Assembly: GCA_016714935.1 (NCBI GenBank)
Contig: JADKBU010000011.1
Span: forward strand, 1 to 64,000
Length of the DNA: 64,000 nucleotides
Direction of reading: 5' to 3'
Origin: Candidatus Accumulibacter propinquus
GTDB taxonomy: Bacteria; Pseudomonadota; Gammaproteobacteria; Burkholderiales; Rhodocyclaceae
Positions 25,932-35,340 of this stretch are shown piece after piece; the stretch's first letter is position 1, and every line of letters begins with the position of its first letter. The notes beneath the pieces were generated by a model. That model saw nothing but the letters and a program-made list of their open reading frames with translations, did no database searches and was not told the DNA's origin. Position numbers and translations under genes: made by a program.

Positions 25932-26744
25932 ATGTCCACCCACGTTGCGACGCGCCGATTGACGCAGCTCGATCTTGCCAGGATGCGTGCCAATGGTGAA
26001 AAGATCGCCGTTCTGACCTGCTACGATGCGAGCTTCGCACAGGTCTGCGATGCGGCCGGCGTCGACGCCCTGCTGATCGGCGATTCGCTCGGGATGGTCC
26101 TGCAGGGCCACGACTCGACATTGCCGGTCGCATTGTCCGACATCGCCTACCACACGGCGAGCGTCACTCGCGGGTGCAGGCGTCCGCTGGTGATCGCCGA
26201 CATGCCCTTCGGCACGTTCCAGGAGAGTCCCCAGCGTGCCCTGCGTAATGCCGTTACACTGATGGCCGCCGGGGCACAGATGGTGAAACTCGAAGGCGGC
26301 GTCGATATGGCCGAAACGACCCACTTCCTGACCGCACGTGGAATCCCGGTGTGCGCGCACGTCGGGCTGACCCCGCAATCGGTGCATCAGCTCGGAGGCT
26401 ACCGTGTTCAGGGTCGGGATGATTCGGGAGCCACCCGTCTGATCGCCGATGCACTTGCACAACAGGAAGCGGGCGCGGGCCTGATCGTCCTCGAAGCCAT
26501 CCCGCAGGCATTGGCGGCCGAAGTGACCGGCCAGCTCACGATACCGACGATCGGTATCGGTGCCAGCCGGGAATGCTCGGGCCAGGTGCTCGTCCTGCAC
26601 GACATGCTGGACATCTCCGCCGGACGGAAGGCACGCTTTGTCAGGAACTTCATGGACGGTCAGGCATCCATCGCCGCAGCCATCGCCGCCTACGTCACTG
26701 CGGTCAAGGACGGCAGCTTCCCGGGCCCGGAACACTGCTACTGA
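25932..26744 (+). CDS. panB: 3-methyl-2-oxobutanoate hydroxymethyltransferase
   Basis: PanB makes ketopantoate from 2-oxoisovalerate and methylene-tetrahydrofolate, the first step to pantothenate. The 270-residue protein has the expected start (TRRLTQLDLARMRANGEKIAVLTCYD), the metal-site DSLGMVLQG, VKLEGG, HVGLTPQ and IGIGASRECSGQVLVLHDML motifs. An AGAG-type ribosome site lies before the ATG. panC follows 18 bp downstream and the two form one operon. Confidence 0.97.
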   Translation: MSTHVATRRLTQLDLARMRANGEKIAVLTCYDASFAQVCDAAGVDALLIGDSLGMVLQGHDSTLPVALSDIAYHTASVTRGCRRPLVIADMPFGTFQESPQRALRNAVTLMAAGAQMVKLEGGVDMAETTHFLTARGIPVCAHVGLTPQSVHQLGGYRVQGRDDSGATRLIADALAQQEAGAGLIVLEAIPQALAAEVTGQLTIPTIGIGASRECSGQVLVLHDMLDISAGRKARFVRNFMDGQASIAAAIAAYVTAVKDGSFPGPEHCY

Positions 26745-26762
26745 AAGAGGTTGGCCAAGACC

Positions 26763-27608
26763 ATGCAGATCCATTCGCTGATCCCCGAACTGCGCGCAGC
26801 GCTACAGAACCGTGGCCGTATCGCCATCGTGCCAACGATGGGCAATCTGCACGCCGGCCATATCGCGCTGATGACCCAGGCCCGCGCCCACGGCAACACG
26901 GTGGTGGCCACCATCTTCGTCAATCGACTGCAGTTCGGGCCCAATGACGACTTCGACCGTTATCCGCGCACCTTCCAGGCCGATTGCGAGAAGCTGGCCG
27001 CCGCCGGAGTCGACGTCCTGTTCGCACCCGGAGAGGCCGATCTTTATCCCGAGCCACAGCAGTACCATGTCGACCCGCCGGAGATTCAGCATCAACTCGA
27101 CGGCGCGTTCCGCCCGGGTCACTTCCGCGGTGTCGCCACCGTCGTCCTCAAGCTGTTCAACATTGTCCAACCGCAGGTGGCGTTGTTCGGCAAGAAGGAC
27201 TATCAGCAACTGCTGGTCTTGCGCAACATGACGCGCCAGATGGCCTTGCCGATCGAGATCGTCGGTGGCGAAACGGTGCGTGCCGACGACGGCCTGGCAC
27301 TGTCTTCGCGCAACGCCTACCTGTCGGCGGCCGAACGCGCCGAGGCTCCCCGCCTGCAACGTCTCCTGAAACACATCGGAACGGCAATCTGCGACGGTAA
27401 CCGGGATTTTGTCGGCCTTGAAAGCGAAGCCGTTGGCGAACTCGACCGCAACGGCTGGAAGACGGACTATGTTGCAGTGCGGCGTCAGTCAGACCTGCAG
27501 GTGCCGCAAGCCCCCGAAGAACAGGCGCTGGTGGTCCTTGCGGCGAGCCGCCTGGGCGTCGCGCGACTCATCGACAATGTCGAAATCAACGCTGCGAGCG
27601 GGCATTGA
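26763..27608 (+). CDS. panC: pantothenate synthetase
   Basis: PanC condenses pantoate with beta-alanine using ATP. From the ATG at 26763 it has 281 residues, with the VPTMGNLHAGHIALM nucleotide-binding HxGH motif, FVNRLQFGPNDDFDRYPR, FGKKDYQQL and the KMSKS-like ALSSRN. An upstream in-frame TTG (26751) is less likely. Note that the panD promoter lies over its last codons. Confidence 0.97.
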   Translation: MQIHSLIPELRAALQNRGRIAIVPTMGNLHAGHIALMTQARAHGNTVVATIFVNRLQFGPNDDFDRYPRTFQADCEKLAAAGVDVLFAPGEADLYPEPQQYHVDPPEIQHQLDGAFRPGHFRGVATVVLKLFNIVQPQVALFGKKDYQQLLVLRNMTRQMALPIEIVGGETVRADDGLALSSRNAYLSAAERAEAPRLQRLLKHIGTAICDGNRDFVGLESEAVGELDRNGWKTDYVAVRRQSDLQVPQAPEEQALVVLAASRLGVARLIDNVEINAASGH

Positions 27609-27632
27609 CAGGTGGCCATTAGCCGCTACAAT
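27605..27632 (+). promoter_or_regulatory. sigma-70 promoter of panD
   Basis: TTGACA (27605-27610), a 16-bp spacer, and TACAAT (27627-27632) form a near-consensus promoter overlapping the panC stop. Transcription would begin near 27639, 27 nt before the panD ATG. panD can thus be expressed independently of panBC. Confidence 0.75.
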
Positions 27633-27665
27633 TCGCTTCCCCAAACTCTAAACCGGTGAAATTCC

Positions 27666-28049
27666 ATGCAGAGAACCATGCTGAAGTCGAAGCTGCACCG
27701 CGTCAGCGCCACGCACGCCGAACTTCACTACGAAGGGTCATGCGCGATCGACGAAGACCTTCTCGATGCGGCGAACATTCGTGAGTACGAACAGATCGAC
27801 ATCTGGAATGTCAACAACGGCGCACGCTTCACGACCTACGCTCTGCGCGCCGAGCGCGGATCCGGTGTCATCTCGGTGAATGGTTCGGCAGCGCGTCGCG
27901 CGGCGCCGGGGGATATCCTGATCATCGCCAGCTTCGCGGCGTATACCGAAGTCGAACTTGCCAAATACGCGCCGCAACTGATCTACGTTGACACGCAAAA
28001 CCGCATTGTGCGCATCGCCGGCCAAGTTCCGACTCAGGCGGCAGCCTGA
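27666..28049 (+). CDS. panD: aspartate 1-decarboxylase (pyruvoyl)
   Basis: PanD decarboxylates aspartate to beta-alanine for pantothenate. The 127-residue proenzyme has the self-cleavage site Gly-Ser in YEGSCAID, giving the pyruvoyl group, plus the conserved KLHRVSATHAEL start (after MQRTMLKS), IDIWNVNNGARFTTYA, NGSAARRAAPGD and ASFAAYTE. The four-residue extension before MLKSKLH may not be used; ATG at 27678 is an alternative. A strong terminator follows. Confidence 0.97.
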   Translation: MQRTMLKSKLHRVSATHAELHYEGSCAIDEDLLDAANIREYEQIDIWNVNNGARFTTYALRAERGSGVISVNGSAARRAAPGDILIIASFAAYTEVELAKYAPQLIYVDTQNRIVRIAGQVPTQAAA

Positions 28050-28072
28050 CGGCACACGCCGCTACCCTGCCG

Positions 28073-28103
28073 AAAAAGCCGCGACACTGGTCGCGGCTTT
28101 TTT
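28073..28103 (+). terminator. rho-independent terminator after panD
   Basis: GCCGCGAC (28078-28085), an ACTG loop and GTCGCGGC (28090-28097) form a perfect 8-bp GC-rich stem followed by six Ts; the As preceding it allow bidirectional use, ending the convergent NYN gene as well. Confidence 0.93.
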
Positions 28104-28139
28104 CTGCTGACCCATTCCCGTCACTGGAGAGGGTACAGA

Positions 28140-29474
28140 TCAGGGCGCTTCTTCCGGCAGCACCTTCGGTTTGCGCGGGCGACGACTGCGGCTGGCCGGT
28201 TTCTTGACTGGCTTGGCTTCTTCTGTCCCGTCGTCCGCCGTCACCGGTTCGGCCGCGCCGGTGGCAGCAGCAATCGGGTCGGCAGGAGTCTCTGCCACGC
28301 GTGCGTCAGCGATGGGCGGCAGTTCCGGGCTGTCCTGCCGGGTTTCGGCTTCCGGAGCGACCTGCACCGCTTCGACGGTCGCGCAGGGAATCACCTCGTC
28401 GGTCGCCACGCTTTCCGTGACTGGTACAGCGAGCTCGACCGTCGCCACTCCCTGCTGCTTGACCGTCCGGGGTTCCCTGACCCGCTTGACGCCCTTCTCT
28501 GCCACCTTGCGCCGGCCCTCCCCCTTTCGCGGCGCGCCAGATTGAGGGCGGGATTCCTCGGCAACTGCTGCATCTGCATCCGCGACCGGCTCAACCGGTG
28601 CCAGCGGCAGCGTTTCAGCCACCGCTTCGGCAGTTGCTTCAGCGCGTGTTGATATTCCGTTGCTGCGAAAGACATAGGTCCCGGATTTCTCGTCACGGCC
28701 AATCTCGAGCAACGCACGCGCCTGTGCCTCTTCAAGGAGGTTCCCAAAGGCCCGGAAGCCGTAATACGATTCGCTGAAATCGGGCTTGCGCCGCTTGATC
28801 GCCTCCTTGAGCATCGACGCCCAAATCTTGCTGCTGTCGCCACGTTCCGCGACCAACGCATCAAAAGTGGCGACGGCCAACTCGATAGCCTTGCTTCGGC
28901 GCTCCTCCAACTCGGCCCGGCGTTGCGCATCCTCTTCAGGCGAGCGCCTGACTACTGGCTGCGCCTCCTTCGAATCCCGCCGTGCCGATCGCTGCATTTC
29001 GCGCACGAGGTCGTCATAAAAGATGAACTCGTCGCAGTTGGCGATCAGCAGGTCTGAAGTCGACTGCTTGACACCCACCCCGATCACGTACTTGGCGTTC
29101 TCACGCAGCTTGGAAACCAGAGGTGAGAAATCCGAGTCGCCACTGATGATCACGAAGGTATCGACATGTGACTTGGTGTAGCACAGATCCAGGGCATCGA
29201 CGACCAGCCGGATGTCGGCCGAGTTCTTGCCCGACTGACGCAAGTGCGGAATCTCGATCAACTCGAAGCTTGCCTCATGCATGGTGGCCTTGAAACCCTT
29301 GTACCGTTCCCAGTCGCAATAGGCTTTCTTGACCACGATACTGCCCTTGAGCAGCAAGCGCTCAAGCACCGGTTTGATGTCGAACTTGTCGTACTTGGCA
29401 TCGCGCACACCGAGCGCAACGTTTTCGAAGTCACAGTACAGCGCCATGATGGCGGTTTCGGGCGCTACGGCCAT
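28140..29474 (-). CDS. NYN-domain RNase with OST-HTH (LOTUS) domain
   Basis: This 444-residue protein starts at the ATG at 29474. Residues ~8-150 are a NYN (LabA/DUF88) ribonuclease domain with acidic residues in YCDFENVAL, NSADIRLVVDAL and ISGDSDFSPL. Residues ~195-275 resemble an OST-HTH/LOTUS RNA-binding domain (SSKIWASMLKEAIKRRKPDFSES). The last ~165 residues are a low-complexity Ala/Pro/Glu tail with Lys/Arg clusters ending in RSRRPRKPK, likely disordered. The pairing of NYN and LOTUS suggests RNA processing or silencing. Full reading frame, no signal. It is convergent with panD. Confidence 0.88.
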   Translation of the reverse strand: MAVAPETAIMALYCDFENVALGVRDAKYDKFDIKPVLERLLLKGSIVVKKAYCDWERYKGFKATMHEASFELIEIPHLRQSGKNSADIRLVVDALDLCYTKSHVDTFVIISGDSDFSPLVSKLRENAKYVIGVGVKQSTSDLLIANCDEFIFYDDLVREMQRSARRDSKEAQPVVRRSPEEDAQRRAELEERRSKAIELAVATFDALVAERGDSSKIWASMLKEAIKRRKPDFSESYYGFRAFGNLLEEAQARALLEIGRDEKSGTYVFRSNGISTRAEATAEAVAETLPLAPVEPVADADAAVAEESRPQSGAPRKGEGRRKVAEKGVKRVREPRTVKQQGVATVELAVPVTESVATDEVIPCATVEAVQVAPEAETRQDSPELPPIADARVAETPADPIAAATGAAEPVTADDGTEEAKPVKKPASRSRRPRKPKVLPEEAP

Positions 29475-29717
29475 ATTTCCTTCTCTCCACAGAATGGTGT
29501 GCCACGCTTCAGGCGAAAAGCCCAAGCGCTTCAGGACTTGGACTCAATCGCTAGGATGGTAAACAAATACCTGCAGGAAGCAAGGAAAAGTCCCGGCGCG
29601 TGCGTGCGATCCCGTATCGGATGATGCTACCTGTCCGGTTGGGAAAGGGTGGGGCAATTCAAGGATGGGTGCCTCCATTGCCGGTGATCAAACTCGCTGC
29701 GCCTCGCTCGAGCGCTT

Positions 29718-31091
29718 CTAGTCTAGCTCGCGCAGCCGCTGTACGGCTTCCTCGACGCGTCGCACGGCCAAGACTTCGATGCCGGCAATGGCCTGTCTGG
29801 GTTTGTTGGCTTCAGGAATCATCGCGCGTGTGAAACCGAGCTTGGCGGCTTCCCGGAGGCGCTCCTGGCCACGTGGCGCCGGGCGGATTTCTCCGGCCAG
29901 GCCGACTTCGCCAAAGACGATGAGTTTCGCTGGTAACGCCCTGTTCTTCAGCGACGATACAATCGCCAGCGACACTGCGAGATCGGCCGCCGGTTCGGCG
30001 ATCTTGACACCGCCGACCGCGTTCACGAAAACGTCCTGATCGAAACAAACGATCCCGGCGTGGCGGTGCAGTACCGCCAGCAGCATCGCCAGACGCTGTG
30101 CATCGAGCCCCACTGTCAGGCGACGCGGGTTGCCATGTGCCTGATCGACCAGCGCCTGGATCTCGACCAGCAGTGGCCGGGTACCTTCCTGGGTGACCAG
30201 CACGCAGGAGCCGGGAACATCGGTACCATGCTGCGACAGGAAGATCGCCGAGGGATTGCTCACCCCTTTCAGACCGCGGTCGGTCATCGCAAAAACTCCG
30301 ATCTCGTTGACCGCGCCGTAGCGGTTCTTGACCGCTCGGATCAGACGAAAACTCGAGTGCGTGTCTCCCTCGAAATAAAGCACCGTGTCAACGATGTGCT
30401 CGAGCACGCGTGGACCGGCCAGGGCACCCTCCTTGGTCACATGGCCAACCAGGATTACCGTGATGCCGGTCTGTTTCGCCAGGCGCGTGAGTTGCGCAGC
30501 GCATTCACGGACCTGCGCGACCGATCCCGGTGCCGAGCTCAGTTGCTCGGACCACAGCGTCTGGATCGAATCGATTACCGCCACCTGCGGCTGCGCCGAC
30601 CGCAGGGTGGCCAGGATGCGTTCGAGATTGATCTCGGCGAGCAGTCTGAGCTGGCCGGTTTCGAGCGACAGGCGTCTGGCGCGCATCGCGATCTGCTGGC
30701 CGGACTCTTCGCCGCTGACGTAAAGCACCGCGTGCGCCGTGGATAAGGCCGCAAGCGCCTGCAGCAACAGCGTGCTCTTGCCGATCCCCGGATCGCCGCC
30801 GATCAGCACCACGCCACCGCTGACCAACCCGCCTCCCAGTGCCCGGTCGAATTCTCCGATCCCGGTCGGCAGGCGGTCTTCCTCGCGCGCCTCGATGTCG
30901 GAAAGGGTCTGCAGTACCGCCGCGCCGCCGATTGGCTCAAAGCGTTTCTGGCCACCGCCGAGAGGCGCTTCGGGAAGCGTTTCGACCAGCGTATTCCAGA
31001 CCCCGCAGCCGGGACACTGCCCTTGCCACTTGCCGGTGCTGGCACCGCAATCGCTGCAGGTGAATACGGTCTTCAGGCTGGCCCTGGACAC
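29718..31091 (-). CDS. radA: DNA repair protein RadA
   Basis: RadA is a RecA-like helicase that processes recombination intermediates. The 457-residue protein has an N-terminal C4 zinc finger (CSDCG...CPGCG), Walker A GGDPGIGKSTLL, the RadA-specific KNRYG motif and a Lon-protease-like C-terminus. I chose the GTG at 31091, which lies just after the alr stop and has GAAGG four bases upstream; the open frame beyond it overlaps alr. Five bases separate alr and radA, so they form an operon. Confidence 0.94.
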   Translation of the reverse strand: MSRASLKTVFTCSDCGASTGKWQGQCPGCGVWNTLVETLPEAPLGGGQKRFEPIGGAAVLQTLSDIEAREEDRLPTGIGEFDRALGGGLVSGGVVLIGGDPGIGKSTLLLQALAALSTAHAVLYVSGEESGQQIAMRARRLSLETGQLRLLAEINLERILATLRSAQPQVAVIDSIQTLWSEQLSSAPGSVAQVRECAAQLTRLAKQTGITVILVGHVTKEGALAGPRVLEHIVDTVLYFEGDTHSSFRLIRAVKNRYGAVNEIGVFAMTDRGLKGVSNPSAIFLSQHGTDVPGSCVLVTQEGTRPLLVEIQALVDQAHGNPRRLTVGLDAQRLAMLLAVLHRHAGIVCFDQDVFVNAVGGVKIAEPAADLAVSLAIVSSLKNRALPAKLIVFGEVGLAGEIRPAPRGQERLREAAKLGFTRAMIPEANKPRQAIAGIEVLAVRRVEEAVQRLRELD

Positions 31092-31096
31092 GCCCT

Positions 31097-32203
31097 TCAG
31101 ACCGTGCGCACCGGCACGCGACGCGCCAGGGCACAGAACAACTCGTAGCTGATGGTACCGGCAGAAGTGGCGACTGCGTCGGCCGGCACACCGTCTCCCC
31201 AGAGGACCACCGGACTGTCGACCCCGGTATCCGGCAGATCGGTCAGGTCGCAGGCCAGCATGTCCATCGACACCCGTCCCAGCGTCCGGGTTTGCTGACC
31301 GGCGACGGCAATCGGCGTCCCGCCTGGCGCATGCCGCGGATAGCCGTCGGCATAGCCGCAAGCGACGACACCGACGCGCGTCGGCCGGTGCGCGATAAAA
31401 GTGCCGCCATAACCGACCCGCTCTCCGATGCCGATCTCCTGCACCGCCAGAATCCGGCTGCGCAGCGTCATCACAGGCTTGAGCTCCAGGCTGGCGGCAT
31501 CCTGGTCGGCGAACGGACTGCCGCCATAGAGCATGATTCCCGGTCGCACCCAGTCGTGGGCGGTCTGCGGGTAGCGCAGGATCGCCGCCGAATTGGCAAC
31601 GGAAACCGCAAAACCGGCGGCTTCCGGCCAGGCGGTGGTCATCCGGGCAAAGCGTTCGAGTTGCCAGGCGATGCAGGCCTCGCCCCCGGCAGCATCGGCC
31701 TCGGCGAAATGCGTCATCAGCGTTACCGGGCCCAGCGCCGAAGCCGCCGCCATCGCGGCCAGCTCACACCGGACTGCCGGCAGTTGTGCCTCGCCGAGAC
31801 CCAGGCGATTCATCCCGCTGTTGAGCTTGAGATAGATTGGCAGCCGCAGACCTGCACGTCGCAGGCTCTGCAATTGTTCAAGGCGATGGATGACCACGGA
31901 GAGACCATGTCGAGCGCAAACCGCCAGGTCTGCGTTCTCGAAGAATCCTTCGAGCAGGAGAATCGGTTGCCGAATTCCGGCCTCGCGTAGCGTCACCGCC
32001 TCGTCGAGATCGAGAAGTGCGAAACCATCGGCGAGATCGCCTAGCGCCGCCGCAGCGCGCAGCAAGCCGTGGCCGTAGGCGTTGGCCTTGACCACTGCCC
32101 AGGCCTTCGCCGCGCCGGCACCGCTGTGGGCGTGTTTCCTGGCGACCAGATAGTTGTGACGCAGTGCGGCAAGATCGATACAGGCTTCGATTGGGCGTGG
32201 CAT
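31097..32203 (-). CDS. alr: alanine racemase
   Basis: Alr interconverts L- and D-alanine for peptidoglycan. The 368-residue protein carries the PLP lysine in VVKANAYGHG, the second catalytic tyrosine region (ERVGYGGTF), and family motifs LNSGMNRLG and ANSAAILRYP. It begins one base inside the stop of the LysR gene and is followed by radA, a gene order (alr-radA) seen in other betaproteobacteria. Confidence 0.95.
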   Translation of the reverse strand: MPRPIEACIDLAALRHNYLVARKHAHSGAGAAKAWAVVKANAYGHGLLRAAAALGDLADGFALLDLDEAVTLREAGIRQPILLLEGFFENADLAVCARHGLSVVIHRLEQLQSLRRAGLRLPIYLKLNSGMNRLGLGEAQLPAVRCELAAMAAASALGPVTLMTHFAEADAAGGEACIAWQLERFARMTTAWPEAAGFAVSVANSAAILRYPQTAHDWVRPGIMLYGGSPFADQDAASLELKPVMTLRSRILAVQEIGIGERVGYGGTFIAHRPTRVGVVACGYADGYPRHAPGGTPIAVAGQQTRTLGRVSMDMLACDLTDLPDTGVDSPVVLWGDGVPADAVATSAGTISYELFCALARRVPVRTV

Positions 32204-33105
32204 CAGACGGACAGCTCCCGCAATTTTTTCCTGGCGAAGTCGACAAAGGTGAGCACCACTTTGGAGCGAAATCGGTCCTTGGGATAAACCAGCGACAGCG
32301 TGCGTTTCAGACGTGGTCGCAGCGGAACGGCGATCAGCGTCCCGAGTTGCCGCTCCTTCTCGAAACTCGCGCGTGACACGATCGAGCAGCCGAGGCCCGT
32401 CGCGACCACGCCCTTGAGTGCTTCCGGGCTCGACAGTTCCATCAAAATCCTGAGATTCTCAGGCTCGACGCCGCAGGCTCGCAGGTAGTCGTCGGTGACT
32501 TCGCGGGTACCGGAGCCTGGCTCTCGGGCAATGAAGTCGTGTGTCAGCAGGCCGCGCGCATCGACTTCGCCACGCCTGGCCAGCGGATGATTGGGCGTGC
32601 ACACGACCTGCAGTTCATCGTCACCACAGATCTCACTCTGCAGGCTCGGGTGATTGGCGTGCGACTCGATCAGCCCGATGTCGAGCGTGTGTGCAGCGAT
32701 GGCGTTACCGATCGCTTCCGAATGCGCGACGGTCAAGCGTGCCCGAACCTGCGGGTGACGCACATTGAATTCGCCGAGGATCGGTGGCAGCATGAACTCC
32801 GCAATCGTGGTGCTCGCGCCGACCAGCAGACTGCCGCTCATCTCCCCGGTCATTTCGGCGACGCGGATGTCGAGTTCGTTGGATAGTCCGAGGATACGTT
32901 CAGCGTAGTCGAGCACCAGTTCACCGGCCGGCGTCAGCGAGATTCGTCCGCCTCCCCGGTCAAAAAGGCGTGCATTGAAGCGCTCTTCGAGTTGTTTGAT
33001 CTGGAAGGTCACGGCCGGCTGAGTCATGTGCAGCGCCTCACCGGCTTTGGTGAACGAAAGGTGCCTGGCCACCGCATGAAACACCTGTAAACGACGATCA
33101 GCCAT
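32203..33105 (-). CDS. LysR-family transcriptional regulator
   Basis: This 300-residue regulator has the LysR HTH at residues ~3-62 (RLQVFHAVARHLSFTKAGEALHMTQPAVTFQIKQLEE) and a periplasmic-binding-like effector domain thereafter. The effector domain (TIAEFMLPPILGEF, REPGSGTREV) resembles CysL/CbbR-type regulators of sulfur or carbon metabolism; the ligand is unknown. Its one-base overlap with alr suggests co-transcription. The 312-bp gap to lplT is a divergent promoter region; a TATAAG box facing lplT is the only feature seen there. Confidence 0.92.
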   Translation of the reverse strand: MADRRLQVFHAVARHLSFTKAGEALHMTQPAVTFQIKQLEERFNARLFDRGGGRISLTPAGELVLDYAERILGLSNELDIRVAEMTGEMSGSLLVGASTTIAEFMLPPILGEFNVRHPQVRARLTVAHSEAIGNAIAAHTLDIGLIESHANHPSLQSEICGDDELQVVCTPNHPLARRGEVDARGLLTHDFIAREPGSGTREVTDDYLRACGVEPENLRILMELSSPEALKGVVATGLGCSIVSRASFEKERQLGTLIAVPLRPRLKRTLSLVYPKDRFRSKVVLTFVDFARKKLRELSV

Positions 33106-33417
33106 CAGTCATCCCCTTGTTTCGACTTATGCGCAGATTCAAACACAAATCCGCGCCGCCGGCCAGAGAGCTGATAGCCATGTTGGTCTACCCGAATAGC
33201 GCATGCCGAAACCCTTCCCCATGCCCGCAAACCTCGCACGTCGCAAGGTGCAGGCTCAGAATGCCCTGGCAGATCTGCATCGACGCCGCCGGGAACGTTT
33301 CCGTGGGATGCTCGGTCCAGCGAGTCGTGCGTGCGGCAAGCCCGGCAGTGCTAACAAGTTGCCGGCTTTCATGGTATAAGGCCTGCACTTCGAGAACGGG
33401 CGCATTCATCACATCCA

Positions 33418-34680
33418 ATGCCTTTCGGCTTCTACATCATCATGGCGGCGCAGTTTTTTTCGGCGCTGGCCGACAATGCCCTGCTCATCGTTGCCATCTC
33501 GATCCTGCGCGAAATGCACGCGCCCAGCGAATATGAACCGCTGCTCAAGACTTTCTTCACGGTTTCCTATGTCGCGCTGGCGGCCTTCGTCGGCGCCTTC
33601 GCCGACTCGATGCCCAAGTGGCGGGTGATGTTCATCAGCAATGGCATCAAAATTATCGGTTGTGCGATGATGTACTGGGATGTTCACCCGCTGCTCGCCT
33701 ATGCGGTGGTCGGTCTCGGTGCGGCCGCCTACTCTCCGGCCAAGTACGGGATACTTACCGAGTACCTGCCCCACCGCCTGCTGGTGGTCGCCAATGGCTG
33801 GATTGAGGGTCTGACGGTCGGAGCAATCATTCTCGGTGTCGTCGTTGGTGGTACTTTGATCCAGCCCGCGGTGGCCAGCAGCCTGCTAACCATCGACTTC
33901 CCAGTCATAGACACCGGCGTCGACAGCATCGGCGAGATGTCCCTATGCTTTGTCGCCACGTTCTACCTGTTGGCCGCGCTGTTCAACATCTACATTCCGG
34001 ACACTGGCGTCGATCACCGGGTCCTGCACAAGAATCCGTGGTATCTGGTGCGCGAGTTCAATCATTGCCTGGCACTGCTGTGGCGGGACCGCCTGGGTCA
34101 GGTTTCGCTGGCGGTCACGACGCTGTTCTGGGGTGCCGGCGCGACGCTGCAGTTCATTGTGATCAAGTGGGCCGAAAGCGCCCTGCAGCTCGGCTTGTCG
34201 AAGTCGAGCATGCTGCAGGGCGTGGTCGCCGTCGGGGTTGCCCTGGGGGCAGCCGGCGCGGCGAGAATGATCACCTTGCGCAAATCGGTGCGCGTGATTC
34301 CGCTCGGGATCGCCATGGGGATCATTGTTCTGGTGATGAACTTCGTGCATCACCTGTGGCTCGCCGTGCCGCTGCTGGTCCTGATCGGCGCCCTCTCCGG
34401 TTTCTTCGTCGTGCCGATGAACGCTCTGCTGCAGCACCGGGGCCACATCCTGATGGGGGCCGGACATTCGATTGCTGTGCAGAACTTCAACGAGAACCTG
34501 TCAATCCTTGCCCTGACCGGTTTCTACTTTCTGATGATCCGCGCCGACTTGTCGATCTATCTGGTGATCACCCTGTTCGGCGTCTTTGTCAGTGGTGCCA
34601 TGTGGCTGGTCAAAGGCCGCCATGAAGCCAATCAGGAAATCCACGACGACGTCAGTCAACTCGACGACAGCACACACTGA
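33418..34680 (+). CDS. lplT: lysophospholipid transporter LplT
   Basis: LplT is an MFS flippase bringing lysophosphatidylethanolamine to the inner leaflet for re-acylation. The 420-residue protein has about 12 helices, starting AAQFFSALADNALLIVA, with the typical GLGAAAYSPAKYGILTEYLP and ANGWIEGLTVGAIILG. In enterics it is fused or adjacent to Aas acyltransferase; none is seen here. No good ribosome site precedes the ATG at 33418, so the start is uncertain and could be extended slightly upstream. Confidence 0.9.
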   Translation: MPFGFYIIMAAQFFSALADNALLIVAISILREMHAPSEYEPLLKTFFTVSYVALAAFVGAFADSMPKWRVMFISNGIKIIGCAMMYWDVHPLLAYAVVGLGAAAYSPAKYGILTEYLPHRLLVVANGWIEGLTVGAIILGVVVGGTLIQPAVASSLLTIDFPVIDTGVDSIGEMSLCFVATFYLLAALFNIYIPDTGVDHRVLHKNPWYLVREFNHCLALLWRDRLGQVSLAVTTLFWGAGATLQFIVIKWAESALQLGLSKSSMLQGVVAVGVALGAAGAARMITLRKSVRVIPLGIAMGIIVLVMNFVHHLWLAVPLLVLIGALSGFFVVPMNALLQHRGHILMGAGHSIAVQNFNENLSILALTGFYFLMIRADLSIYLVITLFGVFVSGAMWLVKGRHEANQEIHDDVSQLDDSTH

Positions 34681-34818
34681 ACTGTGCCCATTCGCGGCCG
34701 GATCCACTTCCAGGCATTGAGCCGTTTCACGCCAGCCAAGAAACGTTTCAGGGTGGTGTTTCACATGGCGGCATAAACCCCTATACTGCGCACACTGCAT
34801 GCACCAATATGGCGAATA

Positions 34819-35340
34819 ATGTCCAAAATCACCATCGATCGTTATGATCTTGCACTGCTCGACGCCCTGCAGCGCAAGGGCAACGCCACCAACGCCACGC
34901 TCGGCGAACAGATCCGTCTGTCGGCGTCACAGATCAGCAGACGTATCCAGCGTCTGGAGGAAGACGGGGTCATCGCCGGCTATGTGGCGTTGCTCGCCCC
35001 CTCGGCGCTGGGCCTGGGGATCACCGCTTTTGCGCAGGTGATCCTGGAGCGGCACGGGGAAGCCGCCAGTGAAGCCTTTGAAAACGCGGTGGCGGCAATG
35101 CCGGAAGTAACGGACTGCCTTTCGGTAAGTGGTGACGCCGACTACATGCTGCGCATCGTCGTTCCCGATCTGGCCGAATTTTCGGAACTGATGATGAAAC
35201 GCCTGCTGCGCCTGCCTGGTGTCGCCCGCATCAAGACCAGCATTGCCCTGCAGACGATCAAGCAGACGCACGTCCTGCCGCTTGATCACCTGACGCAGCC
35301 GAACAAGCCGCGTCAGCGCGTGCGTTATGCCGAAGGTTAG
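34819..35340 (+). CDS. Lrp/AsnC-family transcriptional regulator
   Basis: This 173-residue regulator has an N-terminal HTH (LALLDALQRKGNATNATLGEQIRLSASQISRRIQRLEEDGVI) and a C-terminal RAM/AsnC ligand domain with VTDCLSVSGDADYMLRIVV. Members respond to amino acids or related metabolites. The short basic tail RQRVRYAEG is unremarkable. It ends four bases from the convergent TPM gene, with which its 3' end overlaps. Confidence 0.92.
   Translation: MSKITIDRYDLALLDALQRKGNATNATLGEQIRLSASQISRRIQRLEEDGVIAGYVALLAPSALGLGITAFAQVILERHGEAASEAFENAVAAMPEVTDCLSVSGDADYMLRIVVPDLAEFSELMMKRLLRLPGVARIKTSIALQTIKQTHVLPLDHLTQPNKPRQRVRYAEG

Noticed and set aside
33188..33418. 76-residue minus-strand frame with CEVCGHG
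   Set aside because: No ribosome site, overlaps the lplT promoter region, no recognised family.
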